Assembly: GCA_026645935.1 (NCBI GenBank)
Contig: JAPKMP010000023.1
Location: forward strand, 1 to 56,030
Source of the DNA: Candidatus Villigracilaceae bacterium
GTDB taxonomy: Bacteria > Chloroflexota > Anaerolineae > Anaerolineales > Villigracilaceae
Direction of reading: 5' to 3'
DNA length: 56,030 nt
Shown one piece after another: positions 24,554-34,303 of the stretch. The notes under the pieces were generated by a model, which was given only the letters and a program-made list of their open reading frames with translations, did not search any database and had not been told where the DNA came from. How positions within the stretch are numbered: position 1 is the first letter of the stretch; each line of letters opens with the position of its first letter. The position numbers and the translations under genes were made by a program.

Positions 24554-25684
24554 ATGTCAAAGATCATGCGTCCGACATTCCTGGAGATAAATTTAAACCA
24601 GTTGCAAAAGAACATAGAAGCCATTCGCGCTCGCGTCGGATCCGCAAAAGTGATGCCGATGGTTAAAGCCAACGCGTACGGCCACGGCGTGGACGGAGTC
24701 GCGCTTTTCATCGAACCATGCGTCGACATGCTCGGAGTCGCGCTGGTGGAGGAGGGGATTCAACTTCGCCAATTGGGAATCAAGAAACCGATTCTGGTTG
24801 CAGGCGGGACGTTGATCGAGCAGTTGCCGCTTTTCTTCGAGTACGATTTGACCCTCACTGCTTCTTCCCTTGACCTGTTGCTGGCTGCTGACCATTTGGC
24901 TGAAGCCACCCGAAAGCGGCTTGCCGTTCACCTCAAAATCGATACCGGCATGGAACGGGTCGGCGTCCGCGAATACGAAGCGGAAGAGTTTATCCTGAAA
25001 TCGTTTGCATGTAACCACTTGGAGATTGAAGGGATATATACTCATTTGGCAAACTCGGAATTGATGGAGCCGGGCGGGTTGCCGCCTCACGTCGTAACAT
25101 CGCAACAACAGCTTGAGCGTTTTCATGAAGTTTTACATTTTTATGAAAAACACAGTCTGCCCGTTCCACCGATCCGACATCTCTGCAACTCCGGCGGGAT
25201 ATTGAATCTTCCCGAAGGTCATTTGGATTTGGTCCGGACCGGTGTGTTGTTCTATGGAGTCTATCCTGGACGGGATATTCCCAAAACTCTCGACGTGAAA
25301 CCGGCAATGACATGGAGATCGAAGGTGGTATATAGCAAAGTGACACAGCCCGGGCGTTCAGTCAGTTACGGGTCGTTGTGGAGGGTGGAGGGGAGTCCGA
25401 GGCGTGTGGTTACCATTCCCTGTGGCTATGCGGATGGTTACTTCCGTCGTATGACGAATCAGGGACGAGTTGTTATCAATGGGAAACCCTACCCGCAGGT
25501 GGGGCGCATTTGCATGGATCAGTTTATGGCAGATGCGGGAGACGATAATGTCAATGTCGGTGATCGTGTAACTCTGCTCGGGGACGGGATCACCCCCGAA
25601 GAACTGGCGGATTGGGCGGGCACGAACGAGTATGAAGTGATGACAAATATCAGCACACGCGTGCCGAGAGTGTTCGTAATGTAG
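24554..25684 (+). CDS. alr: Alanine racemase
   Basis: 376 aa, normal family length. The N-terminal PLP barrel has K38 in MVKANAYGHG (Schiff-base lysine), HLKIDTGMERVG and RHLCNSGG. The C-terminal domain carries VSYGSLWR with the catalytic Tyr that acts from the other subunit, and PCGYADGYFRRM and VGRICMDQ. The enzyme interconverts L- and D-alanine and feeds D-Ala-D-Ala for peptidoglycan. That implies this lineage makes, or at least uses, peptidoglycan precursors. The start ATG lies 6 nt after a -10 box with no ribosome-binding site, so a leaderless mRNA is likely. lspA follows after 54 nt. Confidence 0.95.
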   Translation: MSKIMRPTFLEINLNQLQKNIEAIRARVGSAKVMPMVKANAYGHGVDGVALFIEPCVDMLGVALVEEGIQLRQLGIKKPILVAGGTLIEQLPLFFEYDLTLTASSLDLLLAADHLAEATRKRLAVHLKIDTGMERVGVREYEAEEFILKSFACNHLEIEGIYTHLANSELMEPGGLPPHVVTSQQQLERFHEVLHFYEKHSLPVPPIRHLCNSGGILNLPEGHLDLVRTGVLFYGVYPGRDIPKTLDVKPAMTWRSKVVYSKVTQPGRSVSYGSLWRVEGSPRRVVTIPCGYADGYFRRMTNQGRVVINGKPYPQVGRICMDQFMADAGDDNVNVGDRVTLLGDGITPEELADWAGTNEYEVMTNISTRVPRVFVM

Positions 25685-25738
25685 AACAAATCCATAGATT
25701 TGTTCTGCGCGGTATGGCATAATTGCGTTTTGAGGTGA

Positions 25739-26266
25739 GTGTTGAATTCAAGAGTGAATGATTTTTATATTCTGTTCGTTGTGGCGGGCGTTTCGGTCGC
25801 CCTTGATCAGTGGACGAAGTGGTGGGTTCGCGAAAACATAGCTTTTGGCGGGCAGTGGCTCCCGGAATGGATCGCCTGGCTGTATCCTTATGCGCGGTTT
25901 GTGCATTGGTATAACAGCGGGGCGGCCTTCGGCATGTTCCAGAACGGCAATCTGGTGTTTACGATCCTTGCGTTTATTGTGATCGGCGCAATCGTTTATT
26001 ATTACCCGCGCATGGAGGAAAACGACAGGACGTTGAGGCTGGCGATGGGTTTGCAGTTGGGCGGCGCCGTGGGTAATTTGATCGACCGGCTGATGATGGG
26101 CAAGGTGACCGATTTCATTTCCATCGGCGCATTTCCAGTTTTCAACATCGCAGACGCTTCGATTTCTGTGGGAGTGGCGATCCTTCTGCTCGGTGTGTGG
26201 CTTAAGGAAAGGGAGGAGAAATTGAAGGCGGCAATGGCGGTGGTCGACCCGGCAAAGGAAGGGTGA
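25739..26266 (+). CDS. lspA: Lipoprotein signal peptidase (LspA), copy 1
   Basis: 175 aa starting with GTG at 25739 (GAGGTGA just upstream). Four transmembrane helices. The aspartic protease pair is D116 in GGAVGNLIDRL and D139 in FNIADASI; N59-x-G-A in YNSGAAFGMF is also conserved. LspA cleaves the signal peptide of diacylglyceryl-prolipoproteins within the membrane, after Lgt (encoded at 40183). A second lspA follows 5 nt downstream; the two are clearly paralogous (DQWTKW, WLPEW, GMFQ.GNL.F, GGAVGNLIDR, TDFIS.G). A CATAAT box lies upstream near 25718. Both copies look intact. Confidence 0.95.
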   Translation: MLNSRVNDFYILFVVAGVSVALDQWTKWWVRENIAFGGQWLPEWIAWLYPYARFVHWYNSGAAFGMFQNGNLVFTILAFIVIGAIVYYYPRMEENDRTLRLAMGLQLGGAVGNLIDRLMMGKVTDFISIGAFPVFNIADASISVGVAILLLGVWLKEREEKLKAAMAVVDPAKEG

Positions 26267-26271
26267 TCTAA

Positions 26272-26820
26272 GTGACTGACAAGATTATCATCAACGATGA
26301 AATACAGGGACGCCGCGGGCGTTTTTTTATATTTTTTACCGCGGCATTTGCCATCATCGCCGTCGATCAATGGACGAAGTGGCTGGTGAGGCGCGATATC
26401 CCTCTTGGTGTATCCTGGCTTCCCGAATGGCTGGAATGGCTTTCGCCTTACGTGCGGTTTCTGCATATTCAGAATCGCGGCGCATCCTTCGGCATGTTCC
26501 AGGACGGCAACCTGATATTCATCATTGTTTCACTCCTGATCGTATGCGGAATTTTGTTTTATGTGACCAAAATGGAACATGACAGCAAGTGGATGTGGGT
26601 GGCGGCGGGATTGTATCTCGGCGGCGCGGTCGGCAACCTGATCGACCGCGTCCTCTTTGGCGCGGTCACGGATTTCATTTCCGTCGGCACTTTCTACATT
26701 TTCAATATCGCGGATGCCAGCATCAACGTCAGTGTTGCGATGCTGGTGATTTTGGTTTGGATGAGTGAGCGAAAGACCTCGATTTCAGGTGAAGAATCGA
26801 AACCGGATGATCATCCATGA
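26272..26820 (+). CDS. lspA: Lipoprotein signal peptidase (LspA), copy 2
   Basis: 182 aa starting with GTG at 26272, five nt after copy 1 ends. All LspA motifs are kept: VDQWTKW, NRGASFGMF, D125 in GGAVGNLIDRV and D148 in FNIADASI. It differs by a longer hydrophilic N-terminus (MTDKIIINDEIQGRRG) and C-terminal tail. Tandem duplication is the simplest origin, followed by divergence. The two may have different substrate preferences, or one may be redundant; nothing in the sequence decides. The stop overlaps the rluD start by 4 nt (ATGA). Confidence 0.94.
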   Translation: MTDKIIINDEIQGRRGRFFIFFTAAFAIIAVDQWTKWLVRRDIPLGVSWLPEWLEWLSPYVRFLHIQNRGASFGMFQDGNLIFIIVSLLIVCGILFYVTKMEHDSKWMWVAAGLYLGGAVGNLIDRVLFGAVTDFISVGTFYIFNIADASINVSVAMLVILVWMSERKTSISGEESKPDDHP

Positions 26821-27743
26821 ATGATCGGGTGGAGACTTTTCGATATAGCGGAGAAAATCCTGACCGGCTGGATAAATTTCTGGTTTCCCAACTGCCGGAG
26901 TTTTCCCGCGCGCGCATCCAGGGTTTGATCGCGGATGGCTTTGTCAAGGTCAACGGAGCGCATGCCAGGAAGGCGGGGCAAACCATCGAAGAGGGTTTCA
27001 GTATCGAGGTGCGCATTCCCCCGCCAGCGCCGGGCGGGTTGCTTGCGGAGAATATTCCGCTCGATATTATTTTCGAGAACGATGACTTGATCGTGGTGAA
27101 TAAACCGGCGGGTATGGTGGTTCACCCCGCGGCGGGGCACGACTCCGGCACATTGGTCAATGCTGTGTTGGGCTATGATCCGGATATGGAAGGGATCGGG
27201 GGCGAAGAACGTCCAGGTTTGGTGCATCGGCTCGACAAGGATACTTCCGGTCTGATCGTGCTTGCGAAGAACGAGCGTGCTCACAACTGGCTTCAGGAAC
27301 AATTCCGGCTTCGAAAAGTGGAAAAGACCTATCTCGCATTGGTGGATGGGCATCCGCCCACGCCGTCTGGCCGGGTGGAAGCGCCGATCGGCCGCGATCC
27401 AAGCCACCGAAAAAAAATGGCGATCGTCCAACCGGGAAAAGGTCGCGAAGCGATTAGTGAATATAAGGCTCTGGAGTCGTTCAAGAGACATACGCTCCTG
27501 GAATTTCATCCGTTGACTGGAAGGACGCACCAGATCCGCCTGCATTGCAAATTTTTAGGATGCCCAATTGTCGGAGATTCTGTTTATGGTCGGCGGTCTC
27601 CATCGGCAGAGATCGCGCGTCATTTTTTGCACGCATATCGCCTGAAGATCGTACTCCCAGGTGATGATCGACCTAGGGTTTTCGAGGCGGATTTACCCGC
27701 TGAATTAAAAAAAGTTCTGGAAGAGGTTAAGAGATATGAATGA
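26817..27743 (+). CDS. rluD: RluD-type 23S rRNA pseudouridine synthase
   Basis: 308 aa. An N-terminal S4 RNA-binding domain (about 14-75: [22 protein letters not shown]) is followed by the RluA-family catalytic domain. The catalytic Asp is in [30 protein letters not shown] and GRTHQIRLH are all present. RluD modifies U1911, U1915 and U1917 in helix 69 of 23S rRNA in E. coli; the other possibility is another RluA-family member. It overlaps lspA copy 2 (ATGA) and the downstream aldolase (8 nt), so these genes are translationally linked. Confidence 0.92.
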   Translation: MNDRVETFRYSGENPDRLDKFLVSQLPEFSRARIQGLIADGFVKVNGAHARKAGQTIEEGFSIEVRIPPPAPGGLLAENIPLDIIFENDDLIVVNKPAGMVVHPAAGHDSGTLVNAVLGYDPDMEGIGGEERPGLVHRLDKDTSGLIVLAKNERAHNWLQEQFRLRKVEKTYLALVDGHPPTPSGRVEAPIGRDPSHRKKMAIVQPGKGREAISEYKALESFKRHTLLEFHPLTGRTHQIRLHCKFLGCPIVGDSVYGRRSPSAEIARHFLHAYRLKIVLPGDDRPRVFEADLPAELKKVLEEVKRYE

Positions 27744-28779
27744 AATGGAATATGTCGACTTGCGTTCGGATACGGTCACCAAACCGACCCCTGAAATGCG
27801 GGAGGCGATGGCGGAAGCGGCGGTGGGAGATGACGTTTTTGGGGACGACCCGACTGTGATCGAACTGCAGGAACTGGCTGCGAATATGATCGGAAAGGAA
27901 TCTTCGCTCTTTGTCCCTTCGGGTACGATGGGAAATTTGATTGCGATCATGGTGCATTGTTCGCGGGGAGAGGAAGCGATCATCGGGGACAAGTCGCACA
28001 TCTATTTAAACGAGGCGGGCGGGATGTCTGCATTGGGCGGCGTGTACCCGCACCCTGTGCCGAATCAGAAGGATGGGACGCTTAGGCTCGGAGATATCCG
28101 CGGTGCGATTCAACCTGACGACCAGCATCGGACGATCACCCGGCTCATATCCATCGAGAATACACAGAACGCCTGCGGCGGCATACCCTTGTCTGTGGAA
28201 TATACGCGGCAGGTTGGGTCGCTTGCAAAAGAAAATGGATTGAAATTTCACATCGACGGCGCGCGTATCTTCAATGCCGCCGCGGCTTTGGATGTGGATG
28301 TAAAGGAATTGACCGATCCAGCGGACTCGGTCATGTTTTGTTTGAGCAAAGGGCTTGCGTCGCCGGTCGGCTCGATGCTGGCAGGCACAAGGGAATTTAT
28401 TGCCCGCGCGCATCGTCTGCGCAAGATGCTGGGCGGTGGAATGAGGCAGGTAGGCGTGCTTGCGGCGGCCGGGTTGATCTCGCTGGAAAAGATGGCCGGA
28501 AGACTTAAACAAGACCATGCCCGGGCGAAGAATCTATATGAAGGCTTGAAACAAATTGGGGGATTAAGAATCGAGGCGGGACCTTCATCCAACATGGTTT
28601 ATTTCAAACTTGCCGAACATATTAGGATGGCGGAGGATGAGGTCATCTCTGAAATGAAAAAACGCGGCGTTCTGGTGGATTGGTCTGCCCCGAGGGAATT
28701 CCGCCTGGTGACGCACTACTGGGTGGACGATACCGGAGTGGAAAAAGCGGTGCAGGCATTCCGCGATGTGTTGGCATGA
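27736..28779 (+). CDS. ltaE: Low-specificity L-threonine aldolase family
   Basis: 347 aa. Fold-type I PLP enzyme with [12 protein letters not shown] at the N-terminus, [35 protein letters not shown] and the PLP lysine in [12 protein letters not shown]. It cleaves L-threonine or allo-threonine to glycine and acetaldehyde. It starts 8 nt inside the rluD gene and ends 5 nt before the convergent HD-GYP gene stop, with no obvious terminator in the gap. The family also includes phenylserine and hydroxy-amino-acid aldolases. Confidence 0.92.
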   Translation: MNEMEYVDLRSDTVTKPTPEMREAMAEAAVGDDVFGDDPTVIELQELAANMIGKESSLFVPSGTMGNLIAIMVHCSRGEEAIIGDKSHIYLNEAGGMSALGGVYPHPVPNQKDGTLRLGDIRGAIQPDDQHRTITRLISIENTQNACGGIPLSVEYTRQVGSLAKENGLKFHIDGARIFNAAAALDVDVKELTDPADSVMFCLSKGLASPVGSMLAGTREFIARAHRLRKMLGGGMRQVGVLAAAGLISLEKMAGRLKQDHARAKNLYEGLKQIGGLRIEAGPSSNMVYFKLAEHIRMAEDEVISEMKKRGVLVDWSAPREFRLVTHYWVDDTGVEKAVQAFRDVLA

Positions 28780-28784
28780 CAATG

Positions 28785-31700
28785 TCAATTGTCGATCACG
28801 CCGGAATCCTGCAGAAGCAAATTTTCGAAACTAGTCACCATATCCGGGTCGAAGAGGATTCCGGATTGCTCGCGCAAAAATCCGAGCGCTTCGTCATTTG
28901 ATATTTTTTTACGATAGGGGCGGTCGCTGGTTAGCGCGTCGAAGGCATCCACCACTGCGAACAGCCTGGCAAGTTCGGGAATGTTCGTGCCTTTCAATCC
29001 GTCCGGATATCCGGAGCCGTCCCACCGCTCTTGATGGCTGCGAATCACAGGGATGGTTTCTTGCAGAAATGGGATACCGCTCACGATTTTAGCGCCGATG
29101 TCCGGGTGGAATTTCATGATCGTCCATTCTTCGGCGGATAGTTCCCCGGGTTTGTGAAGGATGGTGTCGCTAATTCCGATCTTGCCGATGTCGTGCAGTA
29201 ATGCGCCTCGTTCAAGGATTTTGAGCTGGTCCTGCGAATACCCCAGGCTTTTTCCCAATTTGACAGCGAACTGCGTGACGCGCGAACTATGGCCTTCCGT
29301 TTCGCGGTCGCGGGCATCCAATGCGGAAGTCAGGGAGGCAAGAGTTTGGTCATAGGTCGCTTCGAGCTTGTCGTATGCCTCTTTGATCTCCTTCGCCTGC
29401 CGCCGTGATTCAACCAACAACAACGATCGTTCGAGAGCGACAGCGGCCTGATTCACAAGTGCCTGCAGATCGTTGGGGTTGGCGGCTGTCTTTTTGAGGG
29501 GATCATCGTGGGTATCCATCCAGATCGCTCCGTAACTACGAACGGGGGTCTGGATGGGCAGGCAGGTGCGCAGGATGGACTTTCCCTGTGAGATGTAGAT
29601 CATTTGACTGGATTTGATCGCATCATGGACGAGACTCATGGGATGATCGGAAGCGATGCGGTTCCCTTCCTCGTCCACCCTGACCTCGGCAAGGATGCTC
29701 TGGTCGGGATTTAGCAGGACAATCCCTGTCGTTATGCTCCTGGCAAGTTTATGTGCGGTTTGGGCGATATCGGACGCTGCATCTTCGATGTTCTCCGACA
29801 AAATGATCTTGTTACTCAGGCGGTAAAGCAGGGAGGTAATGCGCAGGGAGGCGCGTAATTCCTGCTGCAGCCATGCGCTTTCGAATGCGCCGCTCGCCTG
29901 AATGGAGATCAATTCGGCGAGCGCTTCATCGTTTTCGGTAAAGAACGTTTCGTTCTTCTTTCCGAACGCAAAGATCGCGCCGATGTTGACCTGGTGCCAG
30001 CGGATTGGAATTACAAGTAGACTGCGAAGCGCCGGGTTGTCCAACCGTAAATTTGCCGTCTTGGGATATTTCCTCACATCACGAATTCGGAACGGTTGGG
30101 AAGCGCGCAAGGCGAGGTCGTTCAATTCGCCCGATGCAAATGCCGACGTCACGGCGCTAAACAAAAGAGGTGCCGAACCGGAGCAAGCCTGTTGGATGAA
30201 ATTCTGTTCCTGTCCCAGCTGGATGTAGATAAAAGTAAATTTTGCCTGCAAGATCTCACGCGAACTCCAGGCAACCTCCTGGGCGGTCTTTTCTGGATCA
30301 AGCGCGGAGGTGAGTTGACTGCCTGTTTGAACGAGTTCCATCAAACGTTGATGGTGTCCGGAGCGTTCCCACGCGCGGATCAGTTCCGCCGCTGCCATTT
30401 CAGCCATGCCGATCTCGACGCTTCCGAAGTCGCCTGGTTTTTCACTGTTGAGCGTGATCATCCCGGTGACATGCCCGTTCATGATCAATGGCACAGCCAC
30501 GCCGGAAAGGTTCGTTTCGCCTTCGAAAGGAATGTAATCCTTTTCGGACAGTATGTCATCGATGACCTGGGTCTTCCTCTGACGAAGGGCGCGACCCATG
30601 ACCCCCTGGGCCGCATTCTGCCGGTACCCGGTCGGAACGATATTTGCACCCCGGCCCGCAGAAGCGATAAGCATGAAATCCTTTTTTTCAGATTCATGCA
30701 GGAAGATCATCACCAAATTGCAAGTCAGTGCGCGCTCCAATGTGTTGACTACAAGCTGCGCCGACACCGGCTGGTCGAGCTGATTTTCGAGCTGCTGGCT
30801 TAATTCCAATAAAAGGGTCAATTGCGCATTTCGTTTTTTCTCCGTTGCCGCCTGGCGCGCGAGGGTCTGAATCTGGTCTGCTCGAATCCGGCCGCGGATT
30901 CCCTCCGCGGTCATAATGAACGGCCTGATGTAACGATCGAGCCTTCCGCTCCACACACCCGCCCTCTTTTGGGGTAATCCCAATTCGGTCTCGTGATCCT
31001 CATCGCCCCGGTTCAATTCCTTTATCAAGCCGCTTGTGGTCATGACCACAGTGGTGGCCACGTAATAGATCATCGCCGAAAAAAGGACGAAGAATCCCAA
31101 TGTCGCTTCGCGGGCGGAAAGGACGAATTTTTCCGCCCCGTCCAGGCCGGGACCGATCGTGAAAAGGAGCGCGCCCATGAAGATCAAATGCGCAACCTCC
31201 GAAAAGAATGCGATCATGACCACCCTGCGGCTCAGGATGTCTCCATCAGGAATGATGATTCGTTCCCAGGGGATCAATTTCCCAAAGACAGTCAAAAAAA
31301 TGATGGCGGCGGGCACGACAAGGTTTTCACTTCCCGGCGTCTGGATGAAGAGGAAACTTAAGACAACCCAGGGAATGATTTGCAGATAATTTAAAACGGC
31401 ATCGAAATGGAATGATGGGAATATGACCGTGACCCCGCTCGCGAATGCAGAGATAAGAAAAACCGCCGCCAGGTAAGGCATGAAAACCGGCGATCCGTTT
31501 GGATGGGAGTCGAATCCTGAAAACGCAAGCACCATCCCAGCTGCGAAAGTGGTCAACGCAATCATCAGACGGGAGAAATCCACCCAGCGAAGACGGTCTG
31601 CCCGTTTGCTCACGGCGACGACCACCTGCATGATGCCGCCGATCAACATCGCAACCCCGCCGATGACCTGCCCGGATTTCATCAGCAAGAGGGATGAAAA

Positions 31701-31964
31701 AAATAAAAACGGGAGGGTCAGTGTTTGCACAACAATCTCGCGTTTTTTGGGAAACCGCCAGACGCAATTCAGTTGAAGAGAAAGGGCGAGAACGAAACAG
31801 GCCAGACCAAGAACCGCTGGCAACCCCGTGAAATAAAGATCGCTCCCAATGCCGAAATGGTCGGGAATCAGGACCAGCCCCGCCCCGACCCCTTCCAGGA
31901 GTAGCGAGACGAGCAGGCTGAAGTTTTTTTCCAATCGTTGCTTCATGTGGTCGGAGGATAGCAT
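28785..31964 (-). CDS. Membrane GAF/HD-GYP domain receptor, c-di-GMP phosphodiesterase-like
   Basis: About 1059 aa from the ATG at 31964; the frame extends to 32054, and an internal ATG at 31946 is equally possible because no ribosome-binding site is clear. Roughly ten transmembrane helices occupy the first 330 residues, then come two or three GAF domains. The HD-GYP domain at the C-terminus has HDIGK, FHPDIGAKI, HQERWDGSGYPDGLKG and FAVVDAFDALTSDRPYR. HD-GYP proteins hydrolyse cyclic di-GMP to pGpG and GMP, and the metal and GYP motifs are complete. GAF domains sense small ligands or redox state. It is divergent from the purine nucleoside phosphorylase gene and convergent with threonine aldolase. 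Confidence 0.85.
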   Translation of the reverse strand: MLSSDHMKQRLEKNFSLLVSLLLEGVGAGLVLIPDHFGIGSDLYFTGLPAVLGLACFVLALSLQLNCVWRFPKKREIVVQTLTLPFLFFSSLLLMKSGQVIGGVAMLIGGIMQVVVAVSKRADRLRWVDFSRLMIALTTFAAGMVLAFSGFDSHPNGSPVFMPYLAAVFLISAFASGVTVIFPSFHFDAVLNYLQIIPWVVLSFLFIQTPGSENLVVPAAIIFLTVFGKLIPWERIIIPDGDILSRRVVMIAFFSEVAHLIFMGALLFTIGPGLDGAEKFVLSAREATLGFFVLFSAMIYYVATTVVMTTSGLIKELNRGDEDHETELGLPQKRAGVWSGRLDRYIRPFIMTAEGIRGRIRADQIQTLARQAATEKKRNAQLTLLLELSQQLENQLDQPVSAQLVVNTLERALTCNLVMIFLHESEKKDFMLIASAGRGANIVPTGYRQNAAQGVMGRALRQRKTQVIDDILSEKDYIPFEGETNLSGVAVPLIMNGHVTGMITLNSEKPGDFGSVEIGMAEMAAAELIRAWERSGHHQRLMELVQTGSQLTSALDPEKTAQEVAWSSREILQAKFTFIYIQLGQEQNFIQQACSGSAPLLFSAVTSAFASGELNDLALRASQPFRIRDVRKYPKTANLRLDNPALRSLLVIPIRWHQVNIGAIFAFGKKNETFFTENDEALAELISIQASGAFESAWLQQELRASLRITSLLYRLSNKIILSENIEDAASDIAQTAHKLARSITTGIVLLNPDQSILAEVRVDEEGNRIASDHPMSLVHDAIKSSQMIYISQGKSILRTCLPIQTPVRSYGAIWMDTHDDPLKKTAANPNDLQALVNQAAVALERSLLLVESRRQAKEIKEAYDKLEATYDQTLASLTSALDARDRETEGHSSRVTQFAVKLGKSLGYSQDQLKILERGALLHDIGKIGISDTILHKPGELSAEEWTIMKFHPDIGAKIVSGIPFLQETIPVIRSHQERWDGSGYPDGLKGTNIPELARLFAVVDAFDALTSDRPYRKKISNDEALGFLREQSGILFDPDMVTSFENLLLQDSGVIDN

Positions 31965-32110
31965 AAGAAGGTAATTTTTTCTACTATTCAGGGTGACAAT
32001 TTGCAAGGTGATTTGTTTTACTCTGAATAATTTTCCAATATATCGAAATTGCATGATGACTAAATTGAAATGGTTCCTCTTTTTGTGCCGGATTTTGACC
32101 CGGCTATTTC

Positions 32111-32119
32111 TGATATAAT
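32111..32119 (+). promoter_or_regulatory. Extended -10 promoter upstream of PNP gene
   Basis: TGATATAAT at 32111-32119 is a perfect TGn-TATAAT extended -10 element. No -35 hexamer at a good spacing is visible, which suits extended -10 promoters. The start point would be near 32126, giving a leader of about 55 nt. Confidence 0.6.
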
Positions 32120-32181
32120 CGCCAGCGAGAGCCGGAAAACAGGGGATGCACCATTAACTTATCGATTACAAGGTCATGCTG

Positions 32182-33018
32182 ATGCAAAAATTCATTACGC
32201 TTGCTCAAATAGACGAAGCCGCAGAAAAGATTCGCGGAAAAATCCCGGTCAAACCGCAGGTCGGATTGATCCTCGGCTCGGGTCTGAACGGGTTGGCTGA
32301 TTCCGTCCAGAATCCGATTCACATTCCATACAACGAACTGCCACACTTTCCTGTTTCCACTGTATTCGGCCATATCGGGCGTTTTGTGATCGGCACATTG
32401 GAAGGCAAACCCGTCATTGTGATGCAGGGCCGAATCCATTATTACGAAGGGTACAGCATGGGTGAGATCACCCTGCCCGTCAGAGTCATGCACCGGCTTG
32501 GGGCTCACAGCCTCGTCGTTACGAATGCCGCGGGCGGGGTCAATTCGGAATTCGTCCCCGGCGACGTGATGCTGATCACCGATCAGTTGAACCTGATGGG
32601 CATGTCCGGTTTGAATCCTTTGATGGGTCCGAACCTCGACGAGATCGGACCCCGCTTCCCGGACATGAGCCAGCCCTACGATCGTGAATACATCGATATG
32701 GCAAGGAAGACGGCAAAAGAGAATAAATTAACACTCCGCGAAGGCGTCTATGCCGGGTTGAGCGGACCCTCCTTTGAATCTCCGGCCGATCTGCGATTCC
32801 TTCGTTTGGCAGGCGCGGATGCGGTCGGTATGTCAACTGTGCCTGAGGTCATCGTTGCGCGTCACGGCGGGATGCGCGTCCTTGGTTTCTCCGGCATCAG
32901 CAACAAAGCCAACCTCGACGGCTCCACTATCACGACGCATGAAGAGGTTATCGAAGCCGGCAGGATCATCACACCGAAGATCGAAACCATCGTCCGGGGC
33001 GTCCTGCGCGGAATGTAA
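32182..33018 (+). CDS. Purine nucleoside phosphorylase (trimeric PNP/MTAP family)
   Basis: 278 aa from the ATG at 32182; AAGG lies 8-11 nt upstream, and an ATG at 32176 is an alternative. Family motifs are GLILGSGLNGL (phosphate site), TVFGHIGRFVIG, MQGRIHYYEGY, TNAAGGVN (purine site), YAGLSGPSFESPADL and GMSTVPEVIVARHGG. It splits inosine or guanosine (or related nucleosides) with phosphate to base and ribose-1-phosphate for purine salvage. The FGHIGRF and VGMSTVPE arrangement suits high-molecular PunA-type PNPs rather than methylthioadenosine phosphorylase. It is followed after 11 nt by a membrane protein gene of unknown function. Confidence 0.92.
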   Translation: MQKFITLAQIDEAAEKIRGKIPVKPQVGLILGSGLNGLADSVQNPIHIPYNELPHFPVSTVFGHIGRFVIGTLEGKPVIVMQGRIHYYEGYSMGEITLPVRVMHRLGAHSLVVTNAAGGVNSEFVPGDVMLITDQLNLMGMSGLNPLMGPNLDEIGPRFPDMSQPYDREYIDMARKTAKENKLTLREGVYAGLSGPSFESPADLRFLRLAGADAVGMSTVPEVIVARHGGMRVLGFSGISNKANLDGSTITTHEEVIEAGRIITPKIETIVRGVLRGM

Positions 33019-33029
33019 GTGCGATTGCA

Positions 33030-33707
33030 ATGGTAGACCTATTAAAATTCCTCGCCACCTACGAGGTTTTGATTTACATTGTGTTGGCGATCGGAGGCAT
33101 GTTTTCCTTTCGCTGGTTATTTCGTTCCTGGCGGGAGTGGCGGGTGGCTGTCTTTAGTCTCGAACGCGAATTCTCCCTAAGACGGCTCGGCAGATCCACG
33201 CTGATATCTTTTCTGATAGTGTTGTTCTTCTGTTTCGAGTTTTCCCTGACCTCTTTTGTACTCCCCGGGCTTCCCTCGGATTTTTTTCTCGTCACGCCTA
33301 CACTTGATTTGATTTCCACCCCCACCGGAACGCTTTCTGCCGATATGATGACCCAATTCGCAAACCAGCCGGGTTCGATTCAACCAAATGCTTCAGGCTG
33401 CACGCCCGGCCAGCTCGAGGTGACATTCCCTGGACCCGGCGAAGAGATCAAAGGGGTGATCGAACTGACGGGCACTGTGAATATTCCGAATTTCGGATTC
33501 TATAAATATGAAGTCGCGCCGAACGGAAGCAGTACATGGGCAACCATTGCCGCGGGAACCAGTGTGGTGGTGGATGCCTCCCTCGGCCGTTGGGATACAA
33601 CCGCACTTACGCCGGGAGATTATCAATTGAGGCTGGTTGTGATCGATAATCAAGGGACCAGCCTGCCGCCTTGTATTGTGCCTGTGCAGGTGATTCCAAA
33701 TCAATAA
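33030..33707 (+). CDS. Membrane-anchored protein with extracytoplasmic Ig-like domain
   Basis: 225 aa, function unknown. Two hydrophobic segments (about 10-30 and 55-80) with a basic loop between (RSWREWR, RRLGRS) anchor it. A Thr/Pro-rich linker (TPTLDLISTPTG) leads to a C-terminal beta-rich domain with two Cys (about residues 134 and 217). GPGEEIKGVIELTGTVNIPNFGFYKYEV and LTPGDYQLRLVVIDNQG look like a fibronectin-III or Ig-like repeat. It starts 11 nt after the PNP stop and is followed 14 nt later by a GNAT gene, so it is probably co-transcribed. Confidence 0.7.
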   Translation: MVDLLKFLATYEVLIYIVLAIGGMFSFRWLFRSWREWRVAVFSLEREFSLRRLGRSTLISFLIVLFFCFEFSLTSFVLPGLPSDFFLVTPTLDLISTPTGTLSADMMTQFANQPGSIQPNASGCTPGQLEVTFPGPGEEIKGVIELTGTVNIPNFGFYKYEVAPNGSSTWATIAAGTSVVVDASLGRWDTTALTPGDYQLRLVVIDNQGTSLPPCIVPVQVIPNQ

Positions 33708-33721
33708 GGTGAGGTCCATCG

Positions 33722-34261
33722 ATGTCTGAGATTCAAATTCGCCCAACTGTCGCCACAGACCTGGCAAGATTAATGGGTATCGAACATTCTGTGACGAGCG
33801 AAGCGGTTTGGCAGTTGGAAGTCCGCCGTGAAACCGGCCAGGTCGCAGCCACTTTCCGTGAAGTGCGCCTGCCGCGTGCCATTCAAGTCCCGTATCCTCA
33901 CAATCATTTTTCCCTTGCAGACGACTGGATAAAACGGTCGATGATGTTCACGGCTGTCATGGGGGCAAACCAGGCTGGGTATATCAGTCTGCTGGAGAGG
34001 GGAACCGGTTCGACCGTTTGGATTTTCGATTTGGTGACGGATGCGGCTCACCGCCGCCGGGGAGTGGCATCCGCTTTGCTGGCAGCCGGGCAAGCCTGGG
34101 CGGAGTCGCGATCGCACCGCCGCCTGATTCTTGAAGTGCAATCAAAGAACGTCCCGGCTATCCGGTTGGCGCAAAAATACGGTTTTGAGTTCTGCGGTTA
34201 TAATGACCATTATTACATCAACAAGGATGTGGCTTTGTTCTTCGCAAAGATTTTGAAGTAA
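33722..34261 (+). CDS. GNAT family N-acetyltransferase
   Basis: 179 aa. The acetyl-CoA motif A is VTDAAHRRRGVASALL, followed by motif B-like VQSKNVPAIRLAQKYGFEFCGY. This pattern is close to RimI-like protein acetyltransferases, but the N-terminal half (up to about 80) is divergent. The substrate cannot be assigned. GGTGAGG lies shortly before the ATG. It is followed by a possible terminator hairpin. Confidence 0.85.
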   Translation: MSEIQIRPTVATDLARLMGIEHSVTSEAVWQLEVRRETGQVAATFREVRLPRAIQVPYPHNHFSLADDWIKRSMMFTAVMGANQAGYISLLERGTGSTVWIFDLVTDAAHRRRGVASALLAAGQAWAESRSHRRLILEVQSKNVPAIRLAQKYGFEFCGYNDHYYINKDVALFFAKILK

Positions 34262-34292
34262 ACGAAAGATGTACGCCGCTTTCGTATTTATT
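34262..34292 (+). terminator. Possible weak intrinsic terminator after GNAT gene
   Basis: ACGAAAG pairs with CTTTCGT (34262-34268 with 34279-34285), loop of 10 nt, followed by ATTTATT. The stem is 7 bp and the T-run is poor, so termination may be partial. The next gene begins at 34304. Confidence 0.4.
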
Positions 34293-34303
34293 GGAAGGGC
34301 AGA

